DNA of 29,590 nt from JBGUXS01 sp045118155 (GCA_045118155.1 JBGUXS010000081.1:1-29590), one strand, 5' to 3'. Positions 14,101 through 22,426 are shown, numbered from the stretch's first letter. The notes: generated by a model not told the origin, from the sequence alone. A program made the numbers and translations.

Positions 14101-16425
14101 TTTACAGCGGGATCTACCGGAAAGGCAAATGTGACGGTGGCATCTTCCACGGTAACTTTACCTGAATTTATTCAAAGAAATTTTGGGACAGAACCTGTTA
14201 CGGATACCTATTCAATAAATAATGACATTACTTTAGATGAAGGGATTGGGACAACCTATCGTGAAGGAACCGAAAGTAAAGAGCTGAGTGTTTTTGTGAA
14301 TAATGGCAGTGTAATTACAGCAAATGCAAGTGACTCAGCAGGGTTTACGGTGGCTTCAGATTATACGTTGAACTTACAAGGGGAAGACGAATCCGATGGG
14401 ACAATGACCGGTTTTGATACAGCCCTAACAGTTAATGAAGGGGGCAGTGCCAATGTTGCTAATATGATCTTTACAGATAATACAAAAGACATTGAAAATG
14501 CCGGTGATTTAGCCTTGGCTGATGTGACGGCTGATACAGTAGAAAATGAAAGCGATTTATCCTTGTCTGGCACGAATGAAATAGCAAGTATTACTGGTCA
14601 AGGGAAAACAACTGTGACAGGTGGTACATCTACGGTTGCTGAATTGGAACAAAAAACGGTTGAAGTTGGTTCTGGGGCTACATTAAGTACGGATATTTCT
14701 AAGCTATCGGTGACAGATGATATTGCGAATGCGGGAACGTTGCGTTTAACAGGAACCGGTACATTGAATAATATGGTAGATGGTGGAACGGTTCAAATTG
14801 CAGAGGGTAAAGTTTCCACGAATGCTGATAATATTACGGGGGATGTAGAAGTTGAGACAACAGGAACCTATGATATTACAGGTGGAACGATTGCAAATAG
14901 CGTTTCTGGTGGCAGTACAGAAATTTCAGGTAATAATGTTGCGATTGTAGATACAGCTGATCTATCTGGAACAAATACAACAATCACAGGTTCGTTGGAT
15001 GTAGGGACAAGTAATGCAACCCTTGGGAATACAACGATAAATGGGACTGTTAAGATGGAGTTAACCCAGATTGCGGCAGATTCTGATCAATATGAAGGGG
15101 GACACTTAAACGTTCAAGATCTTACGTTTGGGGATTCGTCTAAGTTATCTTTGACAGTGGCACAAGGTCTTTTGCAAAATAAGGAATCGACAGCTGGGCT
15201 AGACTTGATTACAGCTTCTGGTACCGACAGCAGAACGACAACGGGCAAGGACTTTGCAGAGATGTTTGAAAAGAACAATCGCTATGATGTGACTGCTCAA
15301 GAAGATGGAAGTGGAAATAAGACTGGAAAATACGTTATTTCAATGTCTTCTTCCCCGTCGGATATCGTAGATGAATACGGTGGCAATCGGAATAATCGTC
15401 ATACGGCCGAAGGATGGGATAAAGTAAGGACGACAAGTGGAACAGTTGCCACAGTTGCAGAAGAACTCAATGAATTATCGCAACATGATGGTCGGGGGTA
15501 TGTAAATGCGTTAACGGCTTTGGCCCCCACAGATACAATCATCCACGTGGCTATGACGCAAGATACGAATAATGCTATTAGTGATCAAGTGAATGAACGC
15601 TTGAAAGCTAAACAAGGTCGTAGTGGTGGGGATCGTACCATAGATCGTAACAGCGCTTGGGGACAAGTTGCTTACCGTCATGCACGCCAGGATTCAGCTC
15701 ATGAACATGCAGGTTTTAGCGCTGATACCTATGCGGCGACATTTGGTATGGATGGGAAAATGGATCAAAATACACTGATTGGACTTGGGTATTCAACGGG
15801 TGACATTAATGCCAATTCCAAAGGGCGTAGATTTGATGCCAATACCCATACGTTGTTTGCTTATGGGAAATATCAACCGGATAATTGGTATGTGCGGGGG
15901 ATGGTGGATTATGGCTATGCCGAATATAAGGAAAGGGTCAAAGTGGCTAGTGTCCAGAATACCGCAAGCTATAATATCCAGAATTTTGGGGCCAGAGCAT
16001 ATGTCGGGTATGATTATGATAATGGTGTAACCCCAGAAGTTGGATTAGAAGCCACGCATATTAAACGGCAAAATTATACAGATGATATTGGTCAACATGT
16101 GAATCAACATAGTGTGAATCTTGTGACGGCCAAAGCAGATGTACAATATGCTAAGACTTATAACAAAGGATGTTACTTGTTTAAACCGAAAGCTCATGTG
16201 GGTGTTTCCTATGATCTTATCAGTGATAATGCCTATGCAACGGTCAGGGTTGGTGGAATTCCTTATCAAATTTGGGCTCATCGGTTGAACCGGTTTGGAA
16301 CAACGGCTGGGGTAGGGGCAGATATCATCTTTGATAACTGGACATTTACAGCCACCTATGATGCAGGATTGCGGTCTAATTACCTTGAACAATCTGGATG
16401 GTTAAAGGCCAAATATTCGTTCTAG
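11158..16425 (+). CDS. Autotransporter (type Va) with beta-helix passenger and C-terminal barrel
   Basis: 1755 residues. The N-terminus is an extended signal peptide: a polar lead of about 20 residues, a hydrophobic core (MAALMVALPAHA) and a likely cut after A38. The passenger (about 39-1490) is a chain of rung-like repeats of the type ITNDGYL, NNGTLNVTG, NAGTLRLTG and GGTVQIAEG, as in AIDA/pertactin beta-helices. It is rich in Thr, Gly, Asn and Ser and nearly free of cysteine. Two Thr/Glu-rich insertions sit at about 618-660 and 735-780. The translocator barrel starts near residue 1498 (NSAWGQVAYRHARQ) and ends with aromatic KAKYSF, about 258 residues, the usual size. The passenger is exported through the outer membrane and displayed or released; adhesion is the common role but the target is unknown. 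Own promoter and terminator. Confidence 0.93.
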   Translation: MRYTHSAITWLNRQYKDVLLKCFYLNMAALMVALPAHAGFIEDVETMAPGSTLNIDEYETEDDGAVHVLKGTTETPYYQLSPGDTSVSQFEGYPVIKKTVGGGASGTYTITGTGRDDSRLDGGYNIEEETYSGYSRLSVVSGQDVTLKDLTIQNFAASYVPSERKEGDERTDILKSGAPAAYDREPVMVGTSYRVYKNGGDSDDKIVVIQTFPTDGHLRYYLPSVIQAGEKIPDNAYEWTGTGLKSVPAGETPVARTIFTRSEGSGVNSIITNSGTLNLENVRIANNESSWGTTGSYSQDVRNTGTVNVEDDVIVGILRNARNNLLNGENIAIYSLRNGSGAKADSGTIFQVSTISGDVRAENVTNPSGFNSGLLKVENGGKLTARSINQNKVTIAEGGTVVLQRMIKDPSSGSHTALNTGNTEGYSKRVSVGVQGDPSRTETVQLDVENKGDLKIYANYADTDINATIYGTGTTQIEGKGKDEGAYATTADFYDGTTPISSGSNTARTITVGSSAKLLQDVNMTKGNASRVTLSASGNSIRSKVNAGEGTFVKLTGGILQTLETDTDLHAELENQQEGIATLKAGTYAPKITGDGLTQIAGQVVNESATIETDVSVLKTSTTGRTETRETESSEEDIGDRTYKRTVTTQTNTATTTTSPKSLVTDLDNLTATTASSAKTITNDGYLVATGGTIRHLAEGGTGTVVVAGDVGEAQTIDQNIIITGEDETVTWNDSVSTTVKTTVTTKTAVYEDDAEVESYEEVETTETTTESTGTKRTITGLSAGTLTADLSDLTGNITNNGTLNVTGDLTRGVDAGTGRTVLQDTVTAVAEDVTIAGTLDLNGKTVNMQDSDLSSANPPYVYDDTVDPSYQTVTVDHLAGDGNMKIDVDMTPNSGKATDADKIVIANGASNDAEVVLTSINVKNPDALTEGTYNDYVTFIGKTGTGTLTGINTYVGGKTDGSSIAVPSAITYTDSGLRYTFTAGSTGKANVTVASSTVTLPEFIQRNFGTEPVTDTYSINNDITLDEGIGTTYREGTESKELSVFVNNGSVITANASDSAGFTVASDYTLNLQGEDESDGTMTGFDTALTVNEGGSANVANMIFTDNTKDIENAGDLALADVTADTVENESDLSLSGTNEIASITGQGKTTVTGGTSTVAELEQKTVEVGSGATLSTDISKLSVTDDIANAGTLRLTGTGTLNNMVDGGTVQIAEGKVSTNADNITGDVEVETTGTYDITGGTIANSVSGGSTEISGNNVAIVDTADLSGTNTTITGSLDVGTSNATLGNTTINGTVKMELTQIAADSDQYEGGHLNVQDLTFGDSSKLSLTVAQGLLQNKESTAGLDLITASGTDSRTTTGKDFAEMFEKNNRYDVTAQEDGSGNKTGKYVISMSSSPSDIVDEYGGNRNNRHTAEGWDKVRTTSGTVATVAEELNELSQHDGRGYVNALTALAPTDTIIHVAMTQDTNNAISDQVNERLKAKQGRSGGDRTIDRNSAWGQVAYRHARQDSAHEHAGFSADTYAATFGMDGKMDQNTLIGLGYSTGDINANSKGRRFDANTHTLFAYGKYQPDNWYVRGMVDYGYAEYKERVKVASVQNTASYNIQNFGARAYVGYDYDNGVTPEVGLEATHIKRQNYTDDIGQHVNQHSVNLVTAKADVQYAKTYNKGCYLFKPKAHVGVSYDLISDNAYATVRVGGIPYQIWAHRLNRFGTTAGVGADIIFDNWTFTATYDAGLRSNYLEQSGWLKAKYSF

Positions 16426-16440
16426 TTCATACTTAAAAGT

Positions 16441-16468
16441 AAAAGCCCCCTTCATTGGGGGCTTTTTT
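16441..16468 (+). terminator. Terminator after the autotransporter
   Basis: A 10-bp stem AAAAGCCCCC/GGGGGCTTTT (16441-16450 with 16457-16466) with six-base loop and T-run, 16 nt after the stop codon. Confidence 0.9.
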
Positions 16469-16474
16469 CTTACA

Positions 16475-16501
16475 AAAACGGCCTTAAAAAAAGGCCGTTT
16501 T
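16475..16501. terminator. Bidirectional terminator, end of the plsX transcript
   Basis: AAAACGGCCTT (16475-16485) pairs perfectly with AAGGCCGTTTT (16491-16501). On the minus strand it is followed by a T-run and lies 26 nt after the plsX stop; on the plus strand it backs up the autotransporter terminator. Confidence 0.85.
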
Positions 16502-16526
16502 CTTTTCCTTGGAGGGAAAAACTTGT

Positions 16527-17561
16527 TTATTCTTTTTCTTCAGTTTGCCGCATCAGATCTTCTACGCCTTTTTTGATTTGGGCGCATAAATCATGTCTGG
16601 CCATACTAATAGCACGATTGACGGCACACGCAAATGAAAAAGCATCAGACCCCCCGTGGCTTTTTACTGAAATACCATTTAAGCCCACAAACATTGCCCC
16701 GTTATATTGCCGGGGATCGGTTTCTTTTTTCAAAATTTTGAAAGTGGGGAGAGCTAACAAAAAGATCAATTTGCTGAACAAAGACCGTTTTGCTAAGCGT
16801 TTAATTGTACCAGATACCATTTTAACGGTACCTTCCAACGTTTTTAAAGCAACGTTTCCAGAAAATCCATCTGTGACGATGACATCTGTGGTGCCTTTGC
16901 CAATGTCGTTTCCTTCCACAAACCCATAAAAATTTACGGATTCGTCTAAAGTTTTTAAGACAGAAGCGGCTTCTTTAATTTCATCCCGACCTTTGGTATC
17001 TTCTGAGCCAATGTTAAGCAACCCTACCGAAGGACGTTCTTTTTTAAACAGAATGCGATAAAGGGCTGTTCCAATAATGGAAAATTCCACTAAATTTTGG
17101 GAATTACATTGGGCATTAGCCCCTAAATCCATGACAACTGCTGGTGTTTGTAATGTCGGAATTACGGCCGCAATCGCAGGCCGATCAATTCCCGAAACCG
17201 TTCCAAGGCAAATTTTGCTAATAGCCATTAAGGCCCCTGTATTGCCTGCTGAAACCACCGCTTCGGCATAACCGTTTCTAACGGCCATAATTGCTTTAAA
17301 CATACTGGATTCTCGGCCGTTGCGGATGGCCGCTGATGGTTTATCATCGGCCTTAATCACATCCGTTGTGGCGTGGATTTTGAATTTATCGGGATTGAGT
17401 TTATACTGTTTAACCAAGGGAATCAATTTGTCTTCATTCCCGTAAATCAAAAAGAAAACGTTTTCTTCTTTCTTTAGAACTTGGGCAAGCCCTTCAATGA
17501 CAATGTCTGGGGCATTATCCCCCCCCATTGCATCAATTGCGACCACCGTTGTTTTTGCCAT
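16527..17561 (-). CDS. plsX: Phosphate acyltransferase PlsX
   Basis: 344 residues, the normal family length. PlsX converts acyl-ACP and phosphate to acyl-phosphate, the donor for PlsY in phosphatidic acid synthesis, at the inner face of the membrane. The N-terminal AIDAMGGDNAP (8-18) is diagnostic, followed by SAGNTGALM and VTDGFSGNVALKTLEG. The ATG has AGGGGG 7 nt upstream. It follows rpmF by 33 nt, as in many bacteria, but no fabH follows: a terminator and then the convergent autotransporter come next. Expression should come from the rpsF promoter or read-through, because no clear promoter is visible in the short gap. Confidence 0.97.
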   Translation of the reverse strand: MAKTTVVAIDAMGGDNAPDIVIEGLAQVLKKEENVFFLIYGNEDKLIPLVKQYKLNPDKFKIHATTDVIKADDKPSAAIRNGRESSMFKAIMAVRNGYAEAVVSAGNTGALMAISKICLGTVSGIDRPAIAAVIPTLQTPAVVMDLGANAQCNSQNLVEFSIIGTALYRILFKKERPSVGLLNIGSEDTKGRDEIKEAASVLKTLDESVNFYGFVEGNDIGKGTTDVIVTDGFSGNVALKTLEGTVKMVSGTIKRLAKRSLFSKLIFLLALPTFKILKKETDPRQYNGAMFVGLNGISVKSHGGSDAFSFACAVNRAISMARHDLCAQIKKGVEDLMRQTEEKE

Positions 17562-17594
17562 AAATCCCCCTTTAAATGAAGGAAACCATAGAGA

Positions 17595-17789
17595 TTATTT
17601 CTCTATGGCTTCTTTTTCTTGGACAATGACCTGTTTCTTATTATAGAACCCACAACTAGGGCACACATGATGAGGACGTGTCAATTCGCCACACTTAGGG
17701 CATTCAGTATAAACACTTGCCGTTAGCGCATCATGTGTCCGGCGCAGATCGCGTCTGGATTTAGATACTTTCTTCTTAGGTACTGCCAT
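17595..17789 (-). CDS. rpmF: 50S ribosomal protein L32 (bL32)
   Basis: 64 residues beginning with the conserved MAVPKKKVSKSRRDLRR. A zinc ribbon is formed by CPKC (30-33) and CPSC (43-46), so this is the zinc-binding form. Together with the zinc-free L31 it shows mixed zinc dependence of the ribosome. It lies 27 nt after rplI and just before plsX. A purine-rich ribosome binding site (AGAGAGG) precedes the ATG. Confidence 0.97.
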   Translation of the reverse strand: MAVPKKKVSKSRRDLRRTHDALTASVYTECPKCGELTRPHHVCPSCGFYNKKQVIVQEKEAIEK

Positions 17790-17816
17790 TTTGACCTCTC
17801 TTTCTAAAATAAAACC

Positions 17817-18353
17817 TTATTTATCCGCAGATTCTTTTTTGGGTTGTTCCGCAGATTCCTTTTTGGCTTGTTCTGCTTTATGTTCTTTCTTTAATGCTTT
17901 TGCATCTTCGTTAGAACGTGCAATGATAACTTGGATAGATTGAACAACTTCTGGGTGTAAAACGACATTAACATCAAAAATACCGATGTTTTTGTATGGT
18001 TGCTTTAAATCCACCTGAGAACGTTCAATTTTAAAGCCAGTATCTTCTGCGGCCATGCAGATATCGCGGGCCGTGACAGAACCGTAAAGTTGCCCATTTT
18101 CGGCGGCTTGCCGAACGACAATAACCGATAAACCTTTCAGTTTTTCGGAAATCTTCTTGGCATCTTCTTTCAATTTCAGGTTATAGGCTTCATATTCCTT
18201 TTTCTTTTCTTCAAAAAGGGCCAAGTTAGCTTTTGTTTTCCGTAAAGCCTTTTTCTGGGGTAATAAGAAGTTTCGGGCATAACCGTTTTTAACGTCCACA
18301 ACATCCCCTAAAAAACCAAGCTTATCAATATGTTCTAATAAAATAACTTCCAT
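17817..18353 (-). CDS. rplI: 50S ribosomal protein L9 (bL9) with acidic-basic C-terminal tail
   Basis: 178 residues, about 30 more than usual. The N-terminal domain has the family signature LEHIDKLGFLGDVVDVKNGY with GYARNFLLPQKKA (24-36), then the long connecting helix rich in Lys and Glu, and the C-terminal domain ending near residue 148. The remainder is a low-complexity tail made of near-repeats of KKESAEQP/KKESADK. bL9 bridges neighbouring ribosomes and helps keep the reading frame. AGGAGG lies 7 nt before the ATG, and the gap to rpsR is 14 nt, so it is translated from the same message. Confidence 0.96.
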   Translation of the reverse strand: MEVILLEHIDKLGFLGDVVDVKNGYARNFLLPQKKALRKTKANLALFEEKKKEYEAYNLKLKEDAKKISEKLKGLSVIVVRQAAENGQLYGSVTARDICMAAEDTGFKIERSQVDLKQPYKNIGIFDVNVVLHPEVVQSIQVIIARSNEDAKALKKEHKAEQAKKESAEQPKKESADK

Positions 18354-18367
18354 AGGGTTCCTCCTTC

Positions 18368-18604
18368 TTATTCCGCATCAACATAAGGTAATAAGGCCAA
18401 GAAGCGTGCCCGCCGGATGGCTTTGGCAAGTTCTCGTTGATGCTTGGCGCAGGTTGCAGAAATACGGGAAGGAATAATCCGTCCACGTTCGGTAATAAAG
18501 CGACCCAATAATTTTGTGTCTTTATAATCAACCACTAAGGTTTTATCTGCACAAAAAGGACAAGCTTTCTTGTGGTGTCCACCACCAATTTTTGTTTCAG
18601 CCAT
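18368..18604 (-). CDS. rpsR: 30S ribosomal protein S18 (bS18)
   Basis: 78 residues with the typical core CPFCADKTLVVDYKD, LLGRFITERGRIIPSRI, and TCAKHQRELAKAIRRARFLA near the end. The ATG begins 2 nt after the rpsF stop codon, with GGAGG inside the end of rpsF, so the two are translationally linked. bS18 forms a complex with bS6 on the 30S platform, which fits the tight coupling. The N-terminal CxxC (15-18) is often present in this family. Confidence 0.97.
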   Translation of the reverse strand: MAETKIGGGHHKKACPFCADKTLVVDYKDTKLLGRFITERGRIIPSRISATCAKHQRELAKAIRRARFLALLPYVDAE

Positions 18605-18606
18605 GA

Positions 18607-18972
18607 TTAAACCTCCTCTGATGTAAACGGTGTTTCTAAATCTGCTTTACGGCTTTTATCCATCATGACAGATGGTTTATCGCTTAAAGCATCCACTTTG
18701 ATGGTCAAAGATCTTAGAACATCTTCATCAAAGCGCATTAGCCGTTCCATTTCAATAATGGTAGTCCCTGGGGCCTCAATATTCAAAAGAGTGTAATATC
18801 CCTTTTTGTTCTTTTTGATTTTGTAGGCAAAAGTACGCAAACCCCAATTTTCGGTTCTAACGACTTTGCCACCGTCTTTTTCAACGACACCGATGTATTT
18901 TTTAATGACTTCATCGGTCTTGGCGGGTGTTAAATCCTGCCGTGTGATGACCACACTTTCATAAAATGGCAT
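18607..18972 (-). CDS. rpsF: 30S ribosomal protein S6 (bS6)
   Basis: 121 residues from the ATG at 18972 (MPFYESVVITRQDLT), chosen because AAGGAG lies 8 nt upstream and bS6 proteins begin this way; an upstream in-frame TTG has no support. Other signatures are WGLRTFAYKIKKNKKGYY and the helix with MRFDEDVLRSL. bS6 binds the 30S platform with bS18. It is the first gene of the run rpsF-rpsR-rplI-rpmF-plsX, behind a strong promoter and a leader of about 115 nt. Confidence 0.96.
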   Translation of the reverse strand: MPFYESVVITRQDLTPAKTDEVIKKYIGVVEKDGGKVVRTENWGLRTFAYKIKKNKKGYYTLLNIEAPGTTIIEMERLMRFDEDVLRSLTIKVDALSDKPSVMMDKSRKADLETPFTSEEV

Positions 18973-19093
18973 GTAATACTCCTTTTGGATTTCCTCACTT
19001 TTCAATTTCTAACACGTTCCCCTCATGGGAAAATGCCCCGAAAAGCATAGCCCCCGCTTGCCACAGCAAGGGCAAGGTTATAAACCGCCTGTT
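18973..19093 (-). promoter_or_regulatory. Structured leader of the rpsF operon (possible autoregulatory element)
   Basis: The leader is about 115 nt long and on the minus strand can form a 6-bp hairpin CTTGCC/GGCAAG (19071-19076 with 19057-19062) and a smaller ATGC/GCAT hairpin (19045-19048 with 19033-19036) flanked by G-rich segments. In several bacteria the S6-S18 complex binds its own rpsF leader. I see structure here but could not match the known motif by eye. Confidence 0.35.
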
Positions 19094-19122
19094 AGTATAC
19101 ACGGTTTTAATGTACTTTGCAA
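19094..19122 (-). promoter_or_regulatory. Sigma70-type promoter for the rpsF operon
   Basis: On the minus strand TTGCAA (19117-19122) and TATACT (19094-19099) are separated by 17 nt. It lies immediately after the ileS stop codon, with no terminator between, so some ileS read-through into the operon is possible. Confidence 0.75.
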
Positions 19123-19130
19123 GCTTTTTT

Positions 19131-22100
19131 TTATTCTTCTTCAATCTTTCGCAAAGAAAAGGCAATTTCCCCGTCTTCTGTGTTTTGAACCCGGGTATCT
19201 TCAGGCAACACGGGAACGAAGCTGAACTGAGATGCTAAGACCTGCGATTGGATATAGTCAGCATACTGGGTTAAGGCCTCTTTTACCTGTGCTGAATCCG
19301 TCCGATAGAATAGGCGAATCCGATCTGATACATCAAAATCTTGCTGTTTGCGTTCATCTTGAACCATTCGTACGAAATCCCTAGCAATCCCTTCTTTTTC
19401 AAGATCTGGGGATACCACCACATCTAGTTGTACCACGGCCGTGTTATCAGGCAGAGCCTCCCCGGCAATTCCGTCTTTTAAGACAAGGCGCATTTCATAT
19501 TCTTCTTGGAACAAGATCTGATCGGCAATTTTTAAGGTGCCATCTTGTTGTATCGCCCAATCTGTTCCCTTAGAGGCCGCCATAATATCTTTCATGTGTG
19601 CCCCAAGACGTTTGCCAATAAGGGGTGTTTTTAAATATAAGAATTGCGTTGCGACATCATCAAAACGATCAGATAAAATGATATCTTTGACGTTGACTTC
19701 ATCCATTAAAAGTTCTTTAAAGTCCACAAGGGTATGGGCCTTTTCCCCAGAAAGGGTTAAAGTCTGTAAGGGCAGGCGATTCCGTAATTTATGTTGTTCC
19801 CGAATCGCTTTGGCCACTGATGATACCGCCCGTACAAGATCCATTTGTTCTACAAGCTCTTTGGCATTTGGGAATTCGTCAAAAGCGGGATAATTTTGTA
19901 AATGGACTGATTCTTCCCCTGTCAAATTCTTGTAAATATAATCCGTCATGAATGGCATTAAGGGGGCAATAGCTTGACAGACCGTAACCAAAACTGTGTA
20001 CAATGTATCAAAGGCCCCTGTATCTGAACCATCCCAAAAACGAATACGTGATCGCCGGATGTACCAGTTGTTTAAAATATCTAAGAAAATTTCCACATCT
20101 TCACAGGCTTTGCTGAGGTTATAAGCTTCAAGTTCTTCTTTAACATTTTTAACCAACTTGCCTAATTTTGTTAAAATATAGGTATCTAACATATCAGATC
20201 CCGTTTTGGTCATGTTTGCATGCAATCCTTCGGCATTCGCATACAAACAGAAAAAGTAAAAGGCATTCCATAAGGGAATTAATGCTTTTCTAGCGGCCTT
20301 AGTTACTTCTTTCCCTTCGGCGTCAATAGCAACGTTGCCGCCCGATACCACCGAAGACGATAATAGGAACCATCTGAGGGCATCCGAGCCCGTTGTTTTT
20401 AAAAGCTCATCTGGATCTGGGTAGTTCTTAAGACGTTTAGAAAGTTTTTGTCCCCCCTCGCCCATAATCAATCCTGTACAAACACAGCTCTTAAAAGCGG
20501 GTTTATGCATCAAGGCCGTTCCCAAGACATGCAACGTATAGAACCATCCCCGGGTTTGATCTAGGGCCTCCACAATAAAATCAGCTGGAAAATGATTTTC
20601 AAACCACTCTTTGTTTTCAAAAGGATAGTGGACTTGAGCTTCTGGCATTGATCCTGATTCAAACCAACAGTCAAACACATCATCAATCCGGCGCATCATG
20701 GTCTTTCCACTGGGATCATCTGGATTAGGATAAACGACGGTATCAATAAATGGCCGGTGTAAATCGGTAATTTCCGTATGAGAGGCGGTTTCTAAATCCT
20801 TAATAGATCCAAACACATCCACCCGTGGAAAAGCGGGATTATCCGATTTCCACACTGGAATAGGGGCCCCCCAGAAGCGGTTTCGGGAAATAGACCAATC
20901 CCTTGCCCCTTCAAGCCACTTACCAAAACGTCCATCTTTAATGTAATCAGGAACCCAAGTAATGTCTTGATTGAGTTTTACCATTTCATCACGAAGATCT
21001 GTTACCTTGACAAACCATCCCCGCATAGGTTTGTAAATAATGGGTTCATCTGTCCTCCAACAATGGGGATAGCTGTGAACAATTTGTTCTTTTTTTGCCA
21101 ATTTCCCGTCAGCCTTTAATTGGGCAATAATCGGTTCATTGGTATCAAAAATCAATTGTCCTTTATAATCATCAATTTCGTCTGTAAAACGACCGGCTTG
21201 ATCTACAGGTACAGGACAAAAACTTGAAAAATCAGGTAGAATGTTTTTCATTAATTCAAAATCATCTACCCCAAAAGGTGCCAAATGGACAATACCTGTC
21301 CCGTCTTCATCTGTAACAAAATCAGCCGCTACAATTTTAAAGCACCCCTTATCTTTTAAGGATGCATAATAGGGAAATAGGGGCTCATAAGAAAGTCCAA
21401 CCAAATCTTTTCCTTTTAAAGTCCCTACTTGTTTGGCGTTTTGTAATTGTTGTTTATAAGCCCCTGTACGGGATTGGGCCAAGATATATTGCTGACCATC
21501 TTCTTCCATAATGACATAGTCCATATCTTCCCCAACAGCAAGCATCAAGTTAGTAGGAAGTGTCCAGGGTGTGGTTGTCCATGCCAAAATATGGCGGCCA
21601 TCTGCTAACTTAAAGATAATGGTAACCGCTGTATCTGTTCTATCCCGATAAGCCCCTGGCTGATTGAGTTCAAAATTGGATAACAATGATTGTGCTGCCC
21701 AAGAATAGGGTTGAACGCGGTAATCTTCATACACAAGACCTTTATCATAAAGTTCCTTAAAATTATGAAGAACGGATTCCATAAAGGACAGATCCATTGT
21801 TTTATATTCGGCATCAAAATCTACCCAACGGCCCATGCGTTTGAATAGGTGGCGCCAGATACCAGAGTATTTTAAGACATCTTGCCGACAAAAATCGTTA
21901 AACTTATCAATCCCATATTCCATGATGGCTTTATGACCAGAAACGCCAAGTTCTTTTTCGGCCGCCATTTCGGCAGGAAGCCCATGGCAATCCCATCCAA
22001 GGCGGCGTTCTACCCGTTTGCCGAGCATCGTTTGAAAGCGCGCCACCGTATCTTTGACATAAGACACCATAATATGCCCATAGTGCGGGGTGCCGTTGGC

Positions 22101-22265
22101 AAATGGGGGGCCATCGTAAAAAACGAAATCAGGGGAACCGTCTCGCATTTGAACGGATTTTTGAAAGGTATTGTTTTGTTCCCAGAAGCTTAAAATTTCG
22201 CTTTCCATTTTTGGAAAATCGGCCTTAGCCGCTAAAACGGGATAATATTTTTGCTTTTCTGTCAT
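19131..22265 (-). CDS. ileS: Isoleucyl-tRNA synthetase, type 2 (eukaryote-like)
   Basis: 1044 residues from the ATG at 22265 (MTEKQKYYPV), chosen because AAGGATGG lies just upstream and the promoter -10 box lies inside the longer in-frame reading. The HIGH-type motif is HYGH at 61-64 after PPFANGTP, and WDCHGLPAE follows. The KMSKS-type loop is KLSKRLKNYPDP with K607, the form seen in the type 2 clade shared by eukaryotes and some bacteria such as Rickettsia. Type 1 enzymes read KMSKS and end in a cysteine zinc cluster, absent here. It charges tRNA-Ile and edits mischarged Val via the inserted CP1 domain. It is divergent from fba. Confidence 0.95.
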   Translation of the reverse strand: MTEKQKYYPVLAAKADFPKMESEILSFWEQNNTFQKSVQMRDGSPDFVFYDGPPFANGTPHYGHIMVSYVKDTVARFQTMLGKRVERRLGWDCHGLPAEMAAEKELGVSGHKAIMEYGIDKFNDFCRQDVLKYSGIWRHLFKRMGRWVDFDAEYKTMDLSFMESVLHNFKELYDKGLVYEDYRVQPYSWAAQSLLSNFELNQPGAYRDRTDTAVTIIFKLADGRHILAWTTTPWTLPTNLMLAVGEDMDYVIMEEDGQQYILAQSRTGAYKQQLQNAKQVGTLKGKDLVGLSYEPLFPYYASLKDKGCFKIVAADFVTDEDGTGIVHLAPFGVDDFELMKNILPDFSSFCPVPVDQAGRFTDEIDDYKGQLIFDTNEPIIAQLKADGKLAKKEQIVHSYPHCWRTDEPIIYKPMRGWFVKVTDLRDEMVKLNQDITWVPDYIKDGRFGKWLEGARDWSISRNRFWGAPIPVWKSDNPAFPRVDVFGSIKDLETASHTEITDLHRPFIDTVVYPNPDDPSGKTMMRRIDDVFDCWFESGSMPEAQVHYPFENKEWFENHFPADFIVEALDQTRGWFYTLHVLGTALMHKPAFKSCVCTGLIMGEGGQKLSKRLKNYPDPDELLKTTGSDALRWFLLSSSVVSGGNVAIDAEGKEVTKAARKALIPLWNAFYFFCLYANAEGLHANMTKTGSDMLDTYILTKLGKLVKNVKEELEAYNLSKACEDVEIFLDILNNWYIRRSRIRFWDGSDTGAFDTLYTVLVTVCQAIAPLMPFMTDYIYKNLTGEESVHLQNYPAFDEFPNAKELVEQMDLVRAVSSVAKAIREQHKLRNRLPLQTLTLSGEKAHTLVDFKELLMDEVNVKDIILSDRFDDVATQFLYLKTPLIGKRLGAHMKDIMAASKGTDWAIQQDGTLKIADQILFQEEYEMRLVLKDGIAGEALPDNTAVVQLDVVVSPDLEKEGIARDFVRMVQDERKQQDFDVSDRIRLFYRTDSAQVKEALTQYADYIQSQVLASQFSFVPVLPEDTRVQNTEDGEIAFSLRKIEEE

Positions 22266-22295
22266 GAAATCCATCCTTTTTTTACTAACGGGGGC

Positions 22296-22324
22296 AGTAT
22301 AACGTGTTTCAAATAAAAAGACAA
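22296..22324 (-). promoter_or_regulatory. Sigma70-type promoter for ileS
   Basis: On the minus strand TTGTCT (22319-22324) and TATACT (22296-22301) are separated by 17 nt. Transcription would begin about 25 nt before the ATG at 22265, which supports that start over the longer reading. Confidence 0.75.
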
Positions 22325-22358
22325 GAAATAAAAAGAGAAAAGATTTCAAAAAAAATCA

Positions 22359-22387
22359 TGGACTTTTTAAAAAAAACATGCTAAACC
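22359..22387 (+). promoter_or_regulatory. Weak candidate promoter for fba
   Basis: TGGACT (22359-22364), 17 nt spacer, TAAACC (22382-22387). The -10 box is poor, so the assignment is tentative. Confidence 0.3.
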
Positions 22388-22426
22388 GAAAAACAGTCAT
22401 TATTTTATTACAGGAGGATTTTTTTT

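Noticed and set aside
12455..15800. Many long open frames on both strands inside the autotransporter gene
   Set aside because: They are shadow frames of a repetitive, Thr/Gly/Asn-rich coding sequence with no ribosome binding sites.
22266..22349. N-terminal hydrophobic extension of IleRS in the longer frame
   Set aside because: It overlaps the -10 box of the ileS promoter, and the later ATG has the better ribosome binding site and family alignment.
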